NCBI GenBank assembly: GCA_001483205.1
Contig: JPPB01000206.1
Location: forward strand, 1 to 14,322
DNA length: 14,322 nt
From: an alpha proteobacterium 3107
Lineage (GTDB): Bacteria; Pseudomonadota; Alphaproteobacteria; Rhodobacterales; Rhodobacteraceae
Reading direction: 5' to 3'
Each line of letters starts with the position of its first letter. The stretch's first letter is position 1. Position numbers and translations under genes: made by a program. The notes below the pieces were generated by a model. It was not told the DNA's origin. It saw only the letters and a program-made list of their open reading frames with translations, and made no database searches. Below, piece by piece: positions 6,575 through 14,322 of this stretch.

Positions 6575-8158
6575 TTATGATTTGCGGAACATTGCGAGCA
6601 TCCGGCGGGTCACCAGAAACCCGCCGACGATGTTGATCGTCGCGATCAGGATCGAGAGCGCGGCCAGTGCAACCACCAGCGGGCTACCCGAACCGATCTG
6701 CAACAGCGCCCCCAGAATGATGATGCCGGAGATTGCGTTGGTCACCGCCATCAGCGGCGTGTGCAGGCTGTGCGAGACATTCCATATCACCTGAAAGCCG
6801 ACGAAACAGGCAAGCGCAAAGACGATGAAATGCTGCATAAAGCTGGCGGGTGCGACCAGCCCCAGCAGAAACATCACCGCGCCACCCGCCACCAAAAGCG
6901 ACGCCTGACGCAGGGTTGCGGCCCTGAACGCCGCCGCTTCCCGTGCCTTTTGCTCTTCCGGGGTCGGTTCGCGCCTGTCTTCCTTGCCCGACCATGCTGC
7001 AATCGCCTGAACCTTGGGCGGCGGCGGGGGAAAGGTGATCTCTCCCCCGAAGGCCACGGTCGCGCCACGGATCACGTCATCCTCCATGTCATGGTTGATC
7101 CGCCCGTCCTTGTCAGGGGTCAGATCAGCGATCATGTGGCGAATGTTGGTGGCATAGAGGGTCGAGGACTGCGCCGCCATCAGGCCCGGAAAATTGGTAT
7201 AGCCGATGATCGTCACCCCGTTATCGGTGATGATCTTTTCATCCGCGACCGTCAGCTTGCAGTTGCCCCCCCGCTCTGCGGCAAGATCAACGATGACCGA
7301 GCCGGGCTTCATCGACCGGACCATATCTTCGGTCCACAATTCCGGCGCTTCGCGGTTGGGGATCAGCGCGGTGGTGATGACCACATCGGTTTTCGGGGCC
7401 AATTCGCGGAACTTCGCCAGTTGAGCGGCGCGAAATTCGGGGCTGGAGGGCGCGGCATAACCGCCGGTGGCGGCCCCGTCCTGCTCTGTGTCCTCGAAAT
7501 CCAGCCGCACGAATGTCGCCCCCATGGATTCGACCTGTTCGGCCACTTCCGGGCGCACGTCAAAGGCATGGGTGATCGCCCCCAGAGAGACCGACGCGCC
7601 GATAGATGCCAGCCCGGCAACGCCCGCGCCGACGACCAGAACCCTGGCCGGGGGGATTTTTCCGGCGGCGGTCACCTGCCCGGTGAAGAAGCGGCCGAAA
7701 TTGTTTCCGGCCTCGATCACCGCCCGATACCCGGCGATATTGGCCATTGAGCTCAGCGCGTCCATCTTTTGCGCCCGGCTGATGCGCGGCACCATGTCCA
7801 TAGCGATGACGGTTGCGCCTCTGGATTTTGCCAGCTCGAGGCCAGCCTCATTCCCGGCGGGATTGAAAAAGCAGATCAGCGTCTGCCCTCTGCTCAGCCG
7901 CTTTAACTCTGTTTCGGTCGGGAGTCGCACCTTGGTCACGATGTCGGCGGCCCGGAACAGGGCGGCCCCGGTCTTGACGATCCCGACGCCCGCCTGCTCA
8001 TAGGCACTGTCGGGAAAGCCCGCGCCCGCGCCCGCGCCGGTCTCGATCAGGCACTCATGCCCCAGCTTTTGCAGGTGCAGGGCCGATTCCGGGGTCATCG
8101 CCACCCTGCCCTCCCCGGTCAGAACTTCCTTCGGCGCGCCGATTTTCACGTCCGTCAT
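6575..8158 (-). CDS. pntA: NAD(P) transhydrogenase subunit alpha
   Basis: A 527-residue partner of PntB. Residues 1 to about 385 are the soluble NAD(H)-binding domain I related to alanine dehydrogenase: [23 protein letters not shown] at the N-terminus, the Rossmann motif GAGVAGL at 177-183 followed by HAFDVRPE, and a conserved [10 protein letters not shown] region. After a Pro- and charge-rich linker (FPPPPPK...), residues 417-527 form about four transmembrane helices, so this is the E. coli-like layout with alpha domain I fused to the first membrane helices. ATG 8158 fits the family N-terminus; an in-frame extension to 8239 would add a low-complexity leader unlike the family. The purine stretch AAGGG directly abuts the ATG, too close for ideal Shine-Dalgarno spacing. 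First gene of the pntA-pntB-UPF0262-phosphatase set and divergent from cobS. Confidence 0.97.
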   Translation of the reverse strand: MTDVKIGAPKEVLTGEGRVAMTPESALHLQKLGHECLIETGAGAGAGFPDSAYEQAGVGIVKTGAALFRAADIVTKVRLPTETELKRLSRGQTLICFFNPAGNEAGLELAKSRGATVIAMDMVPRISRAQKMDALSSMANIAGYRAVIEAGNNFGRFFTGQVTAAGKIPPARVLVVGAGVAGLASIGASVSLGAITHAFDVRPEVAEQVESMGATFVRLDFEDTEQDGAATGGYAAPSSPEFRAAQLAKFRELAPKTDVVITTALIPNREAPELWTEDMVRSMKPGSVIVDLAAERGGNCKLTVADEKIITDNGVTIIGYTNFPGLMAAQSSTLYATNIRHMIADLTPDKDGRINHDMEDDVIRGATVAFGGEITFPPPPPKVQAIAAWSGKEDRREPTPEEQKAREAAAFRAATLRQASLLVAGGAVMFLLGLVAPASFMQHFIVFALACFVGFQVIWNVSHSLHTPLMAVTNAISGIIILGALLQIGSGSPLVVALAALSILIATINIVGGFLVTRRMLAMFRKS

Positions 8159-8291
8159 CCCTTGTGTTGTCGTCGTCTGGTCAGGGCCGCCGTCCCGGTC
8201 CGGGCGGGGCATTTGCAGGCACGGCACCCGCATATGCACAAGCGCGCGCCGGGGCGTTCATATAGCGCCGGAACGGTTTGCGCAACGACAT

Positions 8292-8320
8292 GACACATCC
8301 CGGCATCACACTATTGTCAA
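8292..8320 (-). promoter_or_regulatory. Possible pntA promoter (-35 only convincing)
   Basis: On the minus strand a perfect TTGACA -35 lies at 8320-8315. Seventeen bases later the hexamer is TGTGTC (8297-8292), a poor -10. Transcription from here would give a leader of over 100 bases before pntA. TTGCGCA occurs beside the -35 (8323-8329) and again at 8278-8284, the latter as the palindrome TTGCGCAA, 45 bases apart; these may be regulator sites flanking the promoter. Confidence 0.3.
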
Positions 8321-8362
8321 TGTTGCGCACCGCCCTGCCCGGCCCGCCTGCGCACATGGCGC

Positions 8363-8391
8363 TTGTCCCTTGCGCCCCGCCCAAGAATATT
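8363..8391 (+). promoter_or_regulatory. Possible cobS promoter
   Basis: TTGTCC (8363-8368) and AATATT (8386-8391) are separated by 17 bases on the plus strand, each matching four of six sigma-70 positions. The predicted leader is about 37 bases. No cobalamin riboswitch is recognisable between here and the cobS start; the gap is too short for one. Confidence 0.35.
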
Positions 8392-8434
8392 GCACCACCA
8401 CGGGGCAACAGGCGTATCGCAAGCGGAAAAGATC

Positions 8435-9421
8435 ATGGCGGACGGCACTATGGATATGACACTCAGACCGACCGAGGAAATCTCGGTTCGGGATACGTTC
8501 GGAATCGACACCAACATGGTGGTCAAGGGCTTTGCCGAGCGCACCGACCGCGTGCCGGAACTGGATACCACCTACAAGTTTGACCCCGACACGACGCTGG
8601 CGATTCTTGCCGGTTTCGCCCATAACCGCCGGCTGATGATCCAGGGCTATCACGGCACCGGCAAATCGACGCATATCGAGCAGGTCGCCGCAAGGCTGAA
8701 CTGGGCCGTGGTCCGGGTGAACCTCGACAGCCATATCAGCCGGATCGACCTGATCGGCAAGGACGCGATCAAGCTGCGCGACGGCAAGCAGGTGACAGAG
8801 TTTCACGAAGGCATCCTGCCCTGGGCGCTGCGTAACGCGGTGGCAATCGTGTTTGATGAATATGACGCGGGCCGCCCGGATGTGATGTTCGTCATCCAGC
8901 GGGTGTTGGAACATGACGGCAAGCTGACGCTTCTGGATCAGAACGAGATCATCACGCCGCACCCGTCATTTCGCCTGTTCTCGACCGCCAACACCGTCGG
9001 CCTTGGCGATACCACCGGCCTCTATCACGGGGTGCAGCAGATAAACCAGGCGCAGATGGACCGTTGGTCCTTAGTCGCGACGCTGAACTACCTTAGCCAC
9101 GACGCCGAAACCAATATCGTGCTGGCCAAGAACCCGCTGTTCAACAATGAAAAGGGCCGCCTGACCATCAGCCGCATGGTGACGGTTGCCGATCTGACCC
9201 GCACCGCGTTTATGAACGGCGACATCAGCACGGTGATGAGTCCCCGCACGGTGATCAACTGGGCCGAGAACACCCATATCTTTCGCTCTGTCGGCTATGC
9301 CTTTCGCCTGAGCTTTCTCAACAAGTGCGATGAGCTGGAGCGCCGGACGGTGGCGGAGTTTTATCAGCGCTGCTTTGACGAAGACCTGCCGGAAAGTGCC
9401 GTGGGCGCGGCGGCGGAATAG
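8435..9421 (+). CDS. cobS: Cobaltochelatase subunit CobS (AAA+ ATPase)
   Basis: A 328-residue MoxR-like AAA+ ATPase. With CobT it forms the chaperone complex that drives ATP-dependent cobalt insertion into hydrogenobyrinic acid a,c-diamide by CobN, in the aerobic cobalamin pathway in the cytoplasm. The Walker A motif GYHGTGKST is at 71-79 and Walker B VAIVFDE at 136-142. Other hallmarks are [36 protein letters not shown] and [18 protein letters not shown] (sensor region). Length is standard. ATG 8435 has GGAAAAG just upstream; ATG at 8450 and 8456 are alternatives. cobT follows after 38 bases. A DnaJ-like gene that I recall next to cobS in some relatives is not present here. Confidence 0.97.
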   Translation: MADGTMDMTLRPTEEISVRDTFGIDTNMVVKGFAERTDRVPELDTTYKFDPDTTLAILAGFAHNRRLMIQGYHGTGKSTHIEQVAARLNWAVVRVNLDSHISRIDLIGKDAIKLRDGKQVTEFHEGILPWALRNAVAIVFDEYDAGRPDVMFVIQRVLEHDGKLTLLDQNEIITPHPSFRLFSTANTVGLGDTTGLYHGVQQINQAQMDRWSLVATLNYLSHDAETNIVLAKNPLFNNEKGRLTISRMVTVADLTRTAFMNGDISTVMSPRTVINWAENTHIFRSVGYAFRLSFLNKCDELERRTVAEFYQRCFDEDLPESAVGAAAE

Positions 9422-9437
9422 GGCAAACCGTATGTGA

Positions 9438-9461
9438 CGACCCATCGACCCATCGACCCAT
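9438..9461. repeat. 8-base tandem repeat (three copies) overlapping the cobT start
   Basis: CGACCCAT is repeated three times without interruption (9438-9445, 9446-9453, 9454-9461). The last copy supplies the AT of the cobT initiation codon at 9460. It fills most of the 38-base cobS-cobT gap where a Shine-Dalgarno would be expected, and none is visible there. Confidence 0.75.
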
Positions 9462-11313
9462 GATGACCAAATCCCCCGACAACCCCGCTGATCCGTTCAA
9501 GAAGGCGCTGGCAGAGGCGACAAAAACCCTTGCCGACGATCCGGACCTCGGCGTGGTCTTTTCGGTCGATCAGCCGGGGATGACGGCGGACGGGATGCGC
9601 CTGCCGCAGGTCACCCGGCGCATGACCCGCGATGAAATTCTGCTGGCCCGTGGCACTGCGGATGCGCTGGCCATGCGGCGGCGGCATCACGACGCGGCGA
9701 CCCATGACAGGTATATGCCGCCGGGCGGGATTGCCCGTGACCTCTATGAGGCGCTGGAGCAGGCCCGTTGCGAGGCCACGGGCGCGCGCGACATGCCCGG
9801 TGCGCTGTCGAATATCAGCGTGAAGCTCGAGCATGACGCCATCCGGCGCGGGTTTGACCGGATGACCGACCGCAACCAGGCCCCGCTTGCCGACGCCGCC
9901 GGATACCTTCTGCGTCAGGTGGCGACCGGCTGTGACCTGCCGCCTGCCGCCGCCAATGTCGCCGGGCTGTGGCGCGACTTTATCGAGGCCCGCGCCGGTG
10001 GGGTGATGGGGGAAGTTTCCGGGGTGCTGGAGGATCAGGCCGCCTTTGCCCGTTTCGCCCGGCGGGTGATCGAAAGTCTGGGCTATGGGGATCAGTTGGG
10101 CGACGACCCGGACCAGGAAGACGAAGAGGCGGGCGACGAGGCGACCGAGGAAGAAGAGGACAGCCCCGACAGCACCGGCGAGGACGACAGCGGCGAGGAT
10201 GCCGAAGCAACGCCCGAGCAACAGCAGGACGAACAGCAGGACACAGGCCAGGCCAGGGTTTCGCCCGATGAGATGGCGGCAGAACCGGAAGAGGCCGCCG
10301 AACTGCCCGAGGGCGATGCGCCGCTTGACCTGCCCCCGCCCGCGCCTGCCTCAGAGGCCGACCCGAACTATGCCGTTTACACCGCCCGGTTCGACGAGGA
10401 AATCAGGGCCGAGGATCTGGCTGAACTGGCCGAACTTGAGCGCCTGCGCGCCTATCTTGACCAACAGCTTGAGCCGCTGAAAGGCGCGGTCAGCCGGTTG
10501 GCGAACAAGTTGCAGCGCCGCCTTCAGGCCCGGCAGAACCGAAGCTGGGAATTTGATCTGGAGGAAGGCACCCTTGATGCCGGGCGGCTTGCCCGTGTGG
10601 TGGCAAACCCGACGACGCCGCTCAGCTTTAAGATGGAGCGTGATACCGATTTCAGGGATACGGTGGTGACGTTGCTGCTGGACAATTCCGGCTCTATGCG
10701 CGGGCGGCCGATCTCGATTGCCGCGGTCTGCGCCGATGTGCTGGCCCGGACGCTGGAGCGCTGTCAGGTGAAGGTGGAGATTCTGGGCTTTACCACCCGG
10801 GCCTGGAAGGGCGGGCAATCCCGCGAGACGTGGCTTGGCGAAGGCCGCGCGCAGCAACCGGGGCGGCTGAATGACCTGCGCCATATCATCTATAAGTCCG
10901 CTGATGCACCGTGGCGGCGGGTGCGCCCCAATCTGGGCCTGATGATGAAAGAAGGGCTGCTGAAGGAAAATATCGACGGCGAGGCGCTGGAATGGGCGCA
11001 GCGCCGGATGATCGCCCGGCCAGAGGCGCGCAAGATACTGATGGTGATTTCCGACGGCGCGCCGGTGGATGATTCGACCCTCTCGGTCAATCCCGCGAAC
11101 TATCTGGAAAAGCACCTGCGGGATGTGATTGCGATGGTCGGGATGCGGGGACAGGTCGAGTTGCTGGCCATCGGAATCGGCCATGACGTGACCCGCTATT
11201 ATGATCGGGCGGTGACGATTACGGATGCGGAACAGCTTGCGGGGGCGATGACGGAACAACTGGCCGCGCTTTTTGACAGCGACCCGAAAGCGCGCGCCCG
11301 TGTGATTGCGTGA
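9460..11313 (+). CDS. cobT: Cobaltochelatase subunit CobT (VWA domain)
   Basis: A 617-residue partner of CobS in the CobNST cobaltochelatase. The N-terminal about 205 residues form the CobT-specific domain ([36 protein letters not shown], then an Arg- and Ala-rich helical part). Residues about 210-265 are a strongly acidic linker, runs of Asp and Glu then Gln, as usual in CobT. The C-terminal part carries a von Willebrand A domain: [13 protein letters not shown] gives the metal-binding DxSxS (D408, S410, S412), and [15 protein letters not shown] is the later TDG-like strand. The family-typical RARVIA ends the protein. Start is ATG 9460, with ATG 9463 directly after it; no Shine-Dalgarno is visible, so translation may depend on coupling to cobS. 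cobN is not in this window. Confidence 0.96.
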   Translation: MMTKSPDNPADPFKKALAEATKTLADDPDLGVVFSVDQPGMTADGMRLPQVTRRMTRDEILLARGTADALAMRRRHHDAATHDRYMPPGGIARDLYEALEQARCEATGARDMPGALSNISVKLEHDAIRRGFDRMTDRNQAPLADAAGYLLRQVATGCDLPPAAANVAGLWRDFIEARAGGVMGEVSGVLEDQAAFARFARRVIESLGYGDQLGDDPDQEDEEAGDEATEEEEDSPDSTGEDDSGEDAEATPEQQQDEQQDTGQARVSPDEMAAEPEEAAELPEGDAPLDLPPPAPASEADPNYAVYTARFDEEIRAEDLAELAELERLRAYLDQQLEPLKGAVSRLANKLQRRLQARQNRSWEFDLEEGTLDAGRLARVVANPTTPLSFKMERDTDFRDTVVTLLLDNSGSMRGRPISIAAVCADVLARTLERCQVKVEILGFTTRAWKGGQSRETWLGEGRAQQPGRLNDLRHIIYKSADAPWRRVRPNLGLMMKEGLLKENIDGEALEWAQRRMIARPEARKILMVISDGAPVDDSTLSVNPANYLEKHLRDVIAMVGMRGQVELLAIGIGHDVTRYYDRAVTITDAEQLAGAMTEQLAALFDSDPKARARVIA

Positions 11314-11335
11314 TGGCTGAATTTTGGCTTTATGC

Positions 11336-11383
11336 CCCGGCCCTGATGCTGTCAAAGACCTCTGCATATTGACTGGGGCCGGG
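11336..11383. terminator. Weak inverted repeat in the cobT / membrane-protein convergent gap
   Basis: CCCGGCCC (11336-11343) and GGGCCGGG (11376-11383) are complementary, separated by 32 bases, within the 88-base gap between two convergent genes. Position suits a bidirectional terminator, but the loop is long and there is no T-run beyond either arm, so it is only a candidate. Confidence 0.2.
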
Positions 11384-11401
11384 CCGCCGCCTGCCACCGC
11401 C

Positions 11402-13498
11402 TCAGCGCCGCCCCTCACGCAACCACCCCCAGAGCAGCATCGCGGTCAGCAGCACCAGAAACGCCCACACCGGAAGCGCGGGGCGGATGGTCACATCCCC
11501 GGTCACATAGGCCCCGCGCGGGGTCAGGCCGATCCAGCCCCGCCCCGCCGCCGGACGCCCCGCACGCACATCGCGCAGCGCAGGCAACCCGTCCTCCAGC
11601 CGCAGCACGCCACCGTTTGACGGCACCACCACCGGGGCGAGCGCCGCCGCATCAGCAATCGTATCGACAAACTCGCGCGGCGACGACGCCCCCAAGGCCA
11701 CCACCGCCTCCAGCGTGCCGTCACTCAGGCGATACAGGCCGGTCTCTCCGCCCTCATGGGTGGCCTCAAACCGACCGGGCGAGACCTCGGTCAGCGCAAG
11801 GGTCCGGGTTGAGCCGTCCGGCGCGGTCACCGTCACATCGGCGGCGGTTTCGGCCAGGGTCCGGCGGATGATGGTCATGTGCCCGCCCTCTGCCTCTGCC
11901 CGCAGCGATTCTTCCTCCAGGTCCGGCTCTTTCATCATCCAGTGTGCTAAACGCCGCAGAAGCTCCGCCTGCGGGCCGCCGCCCTCGAACCCGCGCGACC
12001 ACAACCAACTGTGATCCGAGCCGAGCAGGGCAACGCGCCCCTCTTCCACCCGGTCCAGAACCAGCAGCGGCCCGGCATCCGCCCCGGTCATCACAATCTG
12101 GCCGCGCCCGCCGGGGGCCAGTTCGACCTGCCGCATCCAGCGGCCCCAGCCCGGACCGGTGCCGCCCTCCGGCGCACCATCGTCAGGCGGCGCATGATCC
12201 CGCAAATCCGCCGTGACCGGATGACGCGCGCCCAGGTCGGATATTTCGGGCACAAAGCCCTTTTCGATCAGCCGCGCGGTAGGGCCGGAAGGAATCACCT
12301 CTGCCAGGTCAGAGTGATACAGGCTGTCGGCAGAGGCAAAATCAGGCCCGGCGGCGAACAGCACCGCCCCGCCCCGCTTTACATAATCCCGCACATTGCT
12401 CAGATACGACCCCGGCAGAATGCCGCGCCGCTTGTAGCGATCAAAGATAATCAGATCAAATTCCTCGATCTTTTCCAGGAACAACTCGCGGGTGGGAAAG
12501 ACAATCAGGGACAGCTCATTGACCGGCACCCCGTCATGCTTTTCGGGCGGGCGCAGGATGGTGAAATGGACCAGATCAACAGAGCTGTCGGATTTCAGCA
12601 GATTGCGCCAGGTGCGCCCGCCGGGATGGGGTTCCCCCGACACCAGCAGAACCCGCAGCCTGTCGCGCACACCGTTGATGCGCACCACGGCGCTGTTGTT
12701 GCGGGCGGTCAGTTCGCCCGGCACGGCGGGGGTCGAGAATTGCAGCGTGTTCATCCCGCCATGGGGCAGGGCCAACCGCAGGCTCATGGGCTGCCCGAGC
12801 GGAACCTGAAACGCCAGCGGCGCGCCCCCGTCCACCGAAACATCAAGCGGGGCAACACCGCCGCCCGGCGCAGGCACCGCCCCCAGATCATCAATCCGCA
12901 CCGTCAGGGTGACCGGCTCATCGAGTATGGCGAAGGGCGGCGCGCTCAGGATGCTCAGCCGTCGGTCCCGGTCATCGGCGCGCCCGGTCAGCAGCACATG
13001 CACCGGGGCGGCGGGCGGCGACGGCGGGCGGTCCGCATCATGCACCCGCCCGTCCGTCACCAGCACGACACCGGCAAGGCGATTGGCGGGAATGCCTGCA
13101 AGCGCCTCTGCCATCTCGCCCAGCAAAAGCGTTCCGCGATCATCCGTGCTGTCGCCCAGAGTGACCTCGCGCAACTCTGTATCCTGACGCCCGGCGACGG
13201 CGCGGCGCATATGGGCCACTGCCCCGGCGATTTGCGCCGGGCGATCCCCGGTTTCCTGGCTTGCCGTCCGGTCAACCAGCAACAAAACGATGTCGTTCAG
13301 GCGTGTGCGGTCCTCTTGCTGCAAGGACGGGTTGGCCAGGATCACCAGAACCGCGCCCGCCGCCAGCCCGCGCAGGGCCCAGCCGCTCAGCCCCCGCCAC
13401 AGGGCCAGCATCAGAACCGGCGCGATCCCTGCCGCCAACAGGACAATCAGCGGCCAGGGCAGCAGCGGGTCAAACAAAATCCGGCTGATCATCGTCAT
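11402..13498 (-). CDS. Large membrane protein with VWA-like and degenerate glutamine-amidotransferase-like domains
   Basis: A 698-residue envelope protein of unknown function. Two N-terminal transmembrane helices lie at about 15-34 and 42-57. A VWA-like domain follows, with DIVLLLVDRTAS giving a DxTxS-type metal site (D76, T78, S80) and VVLVTDG near 144-150. Next are an Ig-like region (SAPPFAILDEPVTLTVRIDD) and, from about residue 281 to 430, a class I amidotransferase-like fold (RVLLVSGEPHPGG, FDLIIFDRYKRRG, VKRGGAVLFAAGPDF near 381). One C-terminal helix (PVWAFLVLLTAMLLWGW) precedes a basic tail. I see no cysteine in the whole protein, so the amidotransferase-like domain cannot have the usual Cys nucleophile. 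ATG 13498 overlaps the stop of the DUF4159 gene as ATGA. Such proteins commonly end MoxR-DUF58-BatA-type clusters; the ATPase would be outside the window. Confidence 0.8.
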   Translation of the reverse strand: MTMISRILFDPLLPWPLIVLLAAGIAPVLMLALWRGLSGWALRGLAAGAVLVILANPSLQQEDRTRLNDIVLLLVDRTASQETGDRPAQIAGAVAHMRRAVAGRQDTELREVTLGDSTDDRGTLLLGEMAEALAGIPANRLAGVVLVTDGRVHDADRPPSPPAAPVHVLLTGRADDRDRRLSILSAPPFAILDEPVTLTVRIDDLGAVPAPGGGVAPLDVSVDGGAPLAFQVPLGQPMSLRLALPHGGMNTLQFSTPAVPGELTARNNSAVVRINGVRDRLRVLLVSGEPHPGGRTWRNLLKSDSSVDLVHFTILRPPEKHDGVPVNELSLIVFPTRELFLEKIEEFDLIIFDRYKRRGILPGSYLSNVRDYVKRGGAVLFAAGPDFASADSLYHSDLAEVIPSGPTARLIEKGFVPEISDLGARHPVTADLRDHAPPDDGAPEGGTGPGWGRWMRQVELAPGGRGQIVMTGADAGPLLVLDRVEEGRVALLGSDHSWLWSRGFEGGGPQAELLRRLAHWMMKEPDLEEESLRAEAEGGHMTIIRRTLAETAADVTVTAPDGSTRTLALTEVSPGRFEATHEGGETGLYRLSDGTLEAVVALGASSPREFVDTIADAAALAPVVVPSNGGVLRLEDGLPALRDVRAGRPAAGRGWIGLTPRGAYVTGDVTIRPALPVWAFLVLLTAMLLWGWLREGRR

Positions 13499-14322
13499 TG
13501 GCCCAACCTGTCGAGCAACGCAGGCACATGGACCTGATCGGACTTATAGTTGCCGGTCAGGACGTGCATGACCAGATTGATACCAAAGCGATAGGCGATT
13601 TCGCGCTGCCTTTCGCCCGCATAGCCGCGCCCCACCGGGAACATCGGGTTGTCATAGCGGTCGGTCGCCCAGGCCCCGGCCCAGTCATTGCCGCCGATGA
13701 TCACCGGCGTCACTCCGTCATTGAGGTTGCGAAAGGGCATCCCCTCGATCCGTTCGGCGTCCGGCGGCGCGGCCTCGACCCAGACCTGCCGCCCGGCATG
13801 ACGACCGGGAAAATCCTGAAGCAGATAAAAGGCGCGGGTCAGGACATGATCGGCGGGCACACGTTCCAGCGGCGGAATGTCCAGCCCCCGGACAAGACGC
13901 CGCAGGTGCTGTGCCTCGGCGCTTTGCCCAGTGCCGAACCCGGCATCGCGGGTGTCAAACAGGATCATGCCGCCATCCCGCAGATACCGGTTGAGCCGCG
14001 CATTGGCGGCGTCAGAGGGCACCGGCTGCGCAACGCTCACCGGCCAGTAGAGCAGCGGAAAGAACGAAAGATCGTCGCGCTCCGGGTTCACGCCGACAGG
14101 CTCTGCCGGTTCCACCGCCGTGCGGTTGCTCAGAATGCCGGTCAGGCCGCGCAGGCCCGCCCGCGCCACCCGGTCCACACCCGCATCCCCGGTGATGACA
14201 TGGGCAAGCACCACATCGCGGGTCAGCGCCAGCGCGCCATCGTCGCCGTTGCCGCCCGGCGTTTGGGCACGCCCGTCCCCCGCCGCGCCCGCCATCAGCG
14301 CCACGGCCAGCAGGGTTGCGCC
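13495..14322 (-). CDS. DUF4159 domain-containing protein, 3' part (5' end outside the window)
   Basis: The last 275 residues of a larger protein; the frame stays open to the window edge, so the true start lies to the right. The visible N-terminal part (GATLLAVALMAGAAG) is hydrophobic and looks like the end of a membrane helix, as expected when an N-terminal BatA-type membrane domain precedes DUF4159. The DUF4159 region is clear: FFPLLYWPVSV, LNRYLRDGGMILFDTRDAG, LRRLVRGLDIPPLERVPADH, AFYLLQDFPGRHAG, VTPVIIGGNDWAGAWA and the C-terminal RFGINLVMHVLTGNYKSDQVH. Full-length relatives are several hundred residues longer. No cysteine is seen in this part either, consistent with a periplasmic domain. 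Function is unknown. It is coupled by an ATGA overlap to the 698-residue membrane protein. Confidence 0.88.
   Translation of the reverse strand, partial: GATLLAVALMAGAAGDGRAQTPGGNGDDGALALTRDVVLAHVITGDAGVDRVARAGLRGLTGILSNRTAVEPAEPVGVNPERDDLSFFPLLYWPVSVAQPVPSDAANARLNRYLRDGGMILFDTRDAGFGTGQSAEAQHLRRLVRGLDIPPLERVPADHVLTRAFYLLQDFPGRHAGRQVWVEAAPPDAERIEGMPFRNLNDGVTPVIIGGNDWAGAWATDRYDNPMFPVGRGYAGERQREIAYRFGINLVMHVLTGNYKSDQVHVPALLDRLGQ

Noticed and set aside
5537..6580. 347-codon plus-strand frame opposite pntB, and similar long plus-strand frames opposite ispH, pntA and the 698-residue protein (2828-4093, 6761-7750, 12011-13537)
   Set aside because: All are antisense shadows of strongly conserved genes and translate to His/Arg/Gln/Pro-rich sequence with no recognisable domain.
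9364..11418. Minus-strand frames opposite cobT (9364-10221, 10351-11418)
   Set aside because: Antisense to an unmistakable cobT; no family resemblance, no ribosome binding context.
13211..13220. GCCACTG, resembling the cobalamin riboswitch B12 box
   Set aside because: It lies inside a coding sequence, on the strand antisense to that gene and downstream of cobT, with no surrounding riboswitch helices.

Overview
The window looks like chromosomal DNA from an alphaproteobacterium, most likely a member of the Rhodobacteraceae. The base composition is GC-rich throughout. Several gene families point that way: an SH3_4-type secreted protein, a small DUF6280-like protein, UPF0262, the aerobic-pathway cobaltochelatase pair CobS/CobT, and a DUF4159 protein followed by a large cysteine-free membrane protein. 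There are no rRNA or tRNA genes, insertion sequences, phage genes or CRISPR arrays. The genes read as core metabolism rather than a mobile island.

Left part (1-2998): an exported SH3-domain protein (+) faces elongation factor P (-). EF-P is divergent from a DUF6280-like small protein (+), and hpnC (+), for hydroxysqualene synthase, follows. The efp/DUF6280 intergenic region carries a plausible efp promoter and two palindromes. The 83-base gap between the 3' ends of hpnC and ispH is almost filled by three tandem 22-base repeats. Each repeat holds a LacI/GalR-type operator core, and this is the most unusual element seen.

Middle part (2999-8158, all minus strand): in order of transcription, pntA, pntB, UPF0262, a low-molecular-weight tyrosine-phosphatase-like gene and ispH. 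The pntA-to-phosphatase genes are tightly packed. PntAB is the proton-translocating transhydrogenase that makes NADPH; IspH is the last enzyme of the MEP isoprenoid pathway and uses reducing power. IspH products feed, through FPP, the squalene route in which HpnC acts.

Right part (8159-14322): cobS and cobT (+) encode the AAA+ and VWA-domain subunits of the ATP-dependent cobaltochelatase; the large CobN subunit is absent. Convergent to them are a 698-residue membrane protein (-) and, overlapping its start by four bases, the 3' part of a DUF4159 gene (-) that runs off the window. These two resemble the tail of a MoxR/DUF58/BatA-type cluster, so two AAA+/VWA-type gene sets appear to meet here.

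Start codons were chosen from family N-termini and Shine-Dalgarno-like sequences. ispH starts with TTG and the phosphatase with GTG. cobT has no visible Shine-Dalgarno and its start lies in a three-copy 8-base tandem repeat. Promoter calls are weak consensus matches made by eye.
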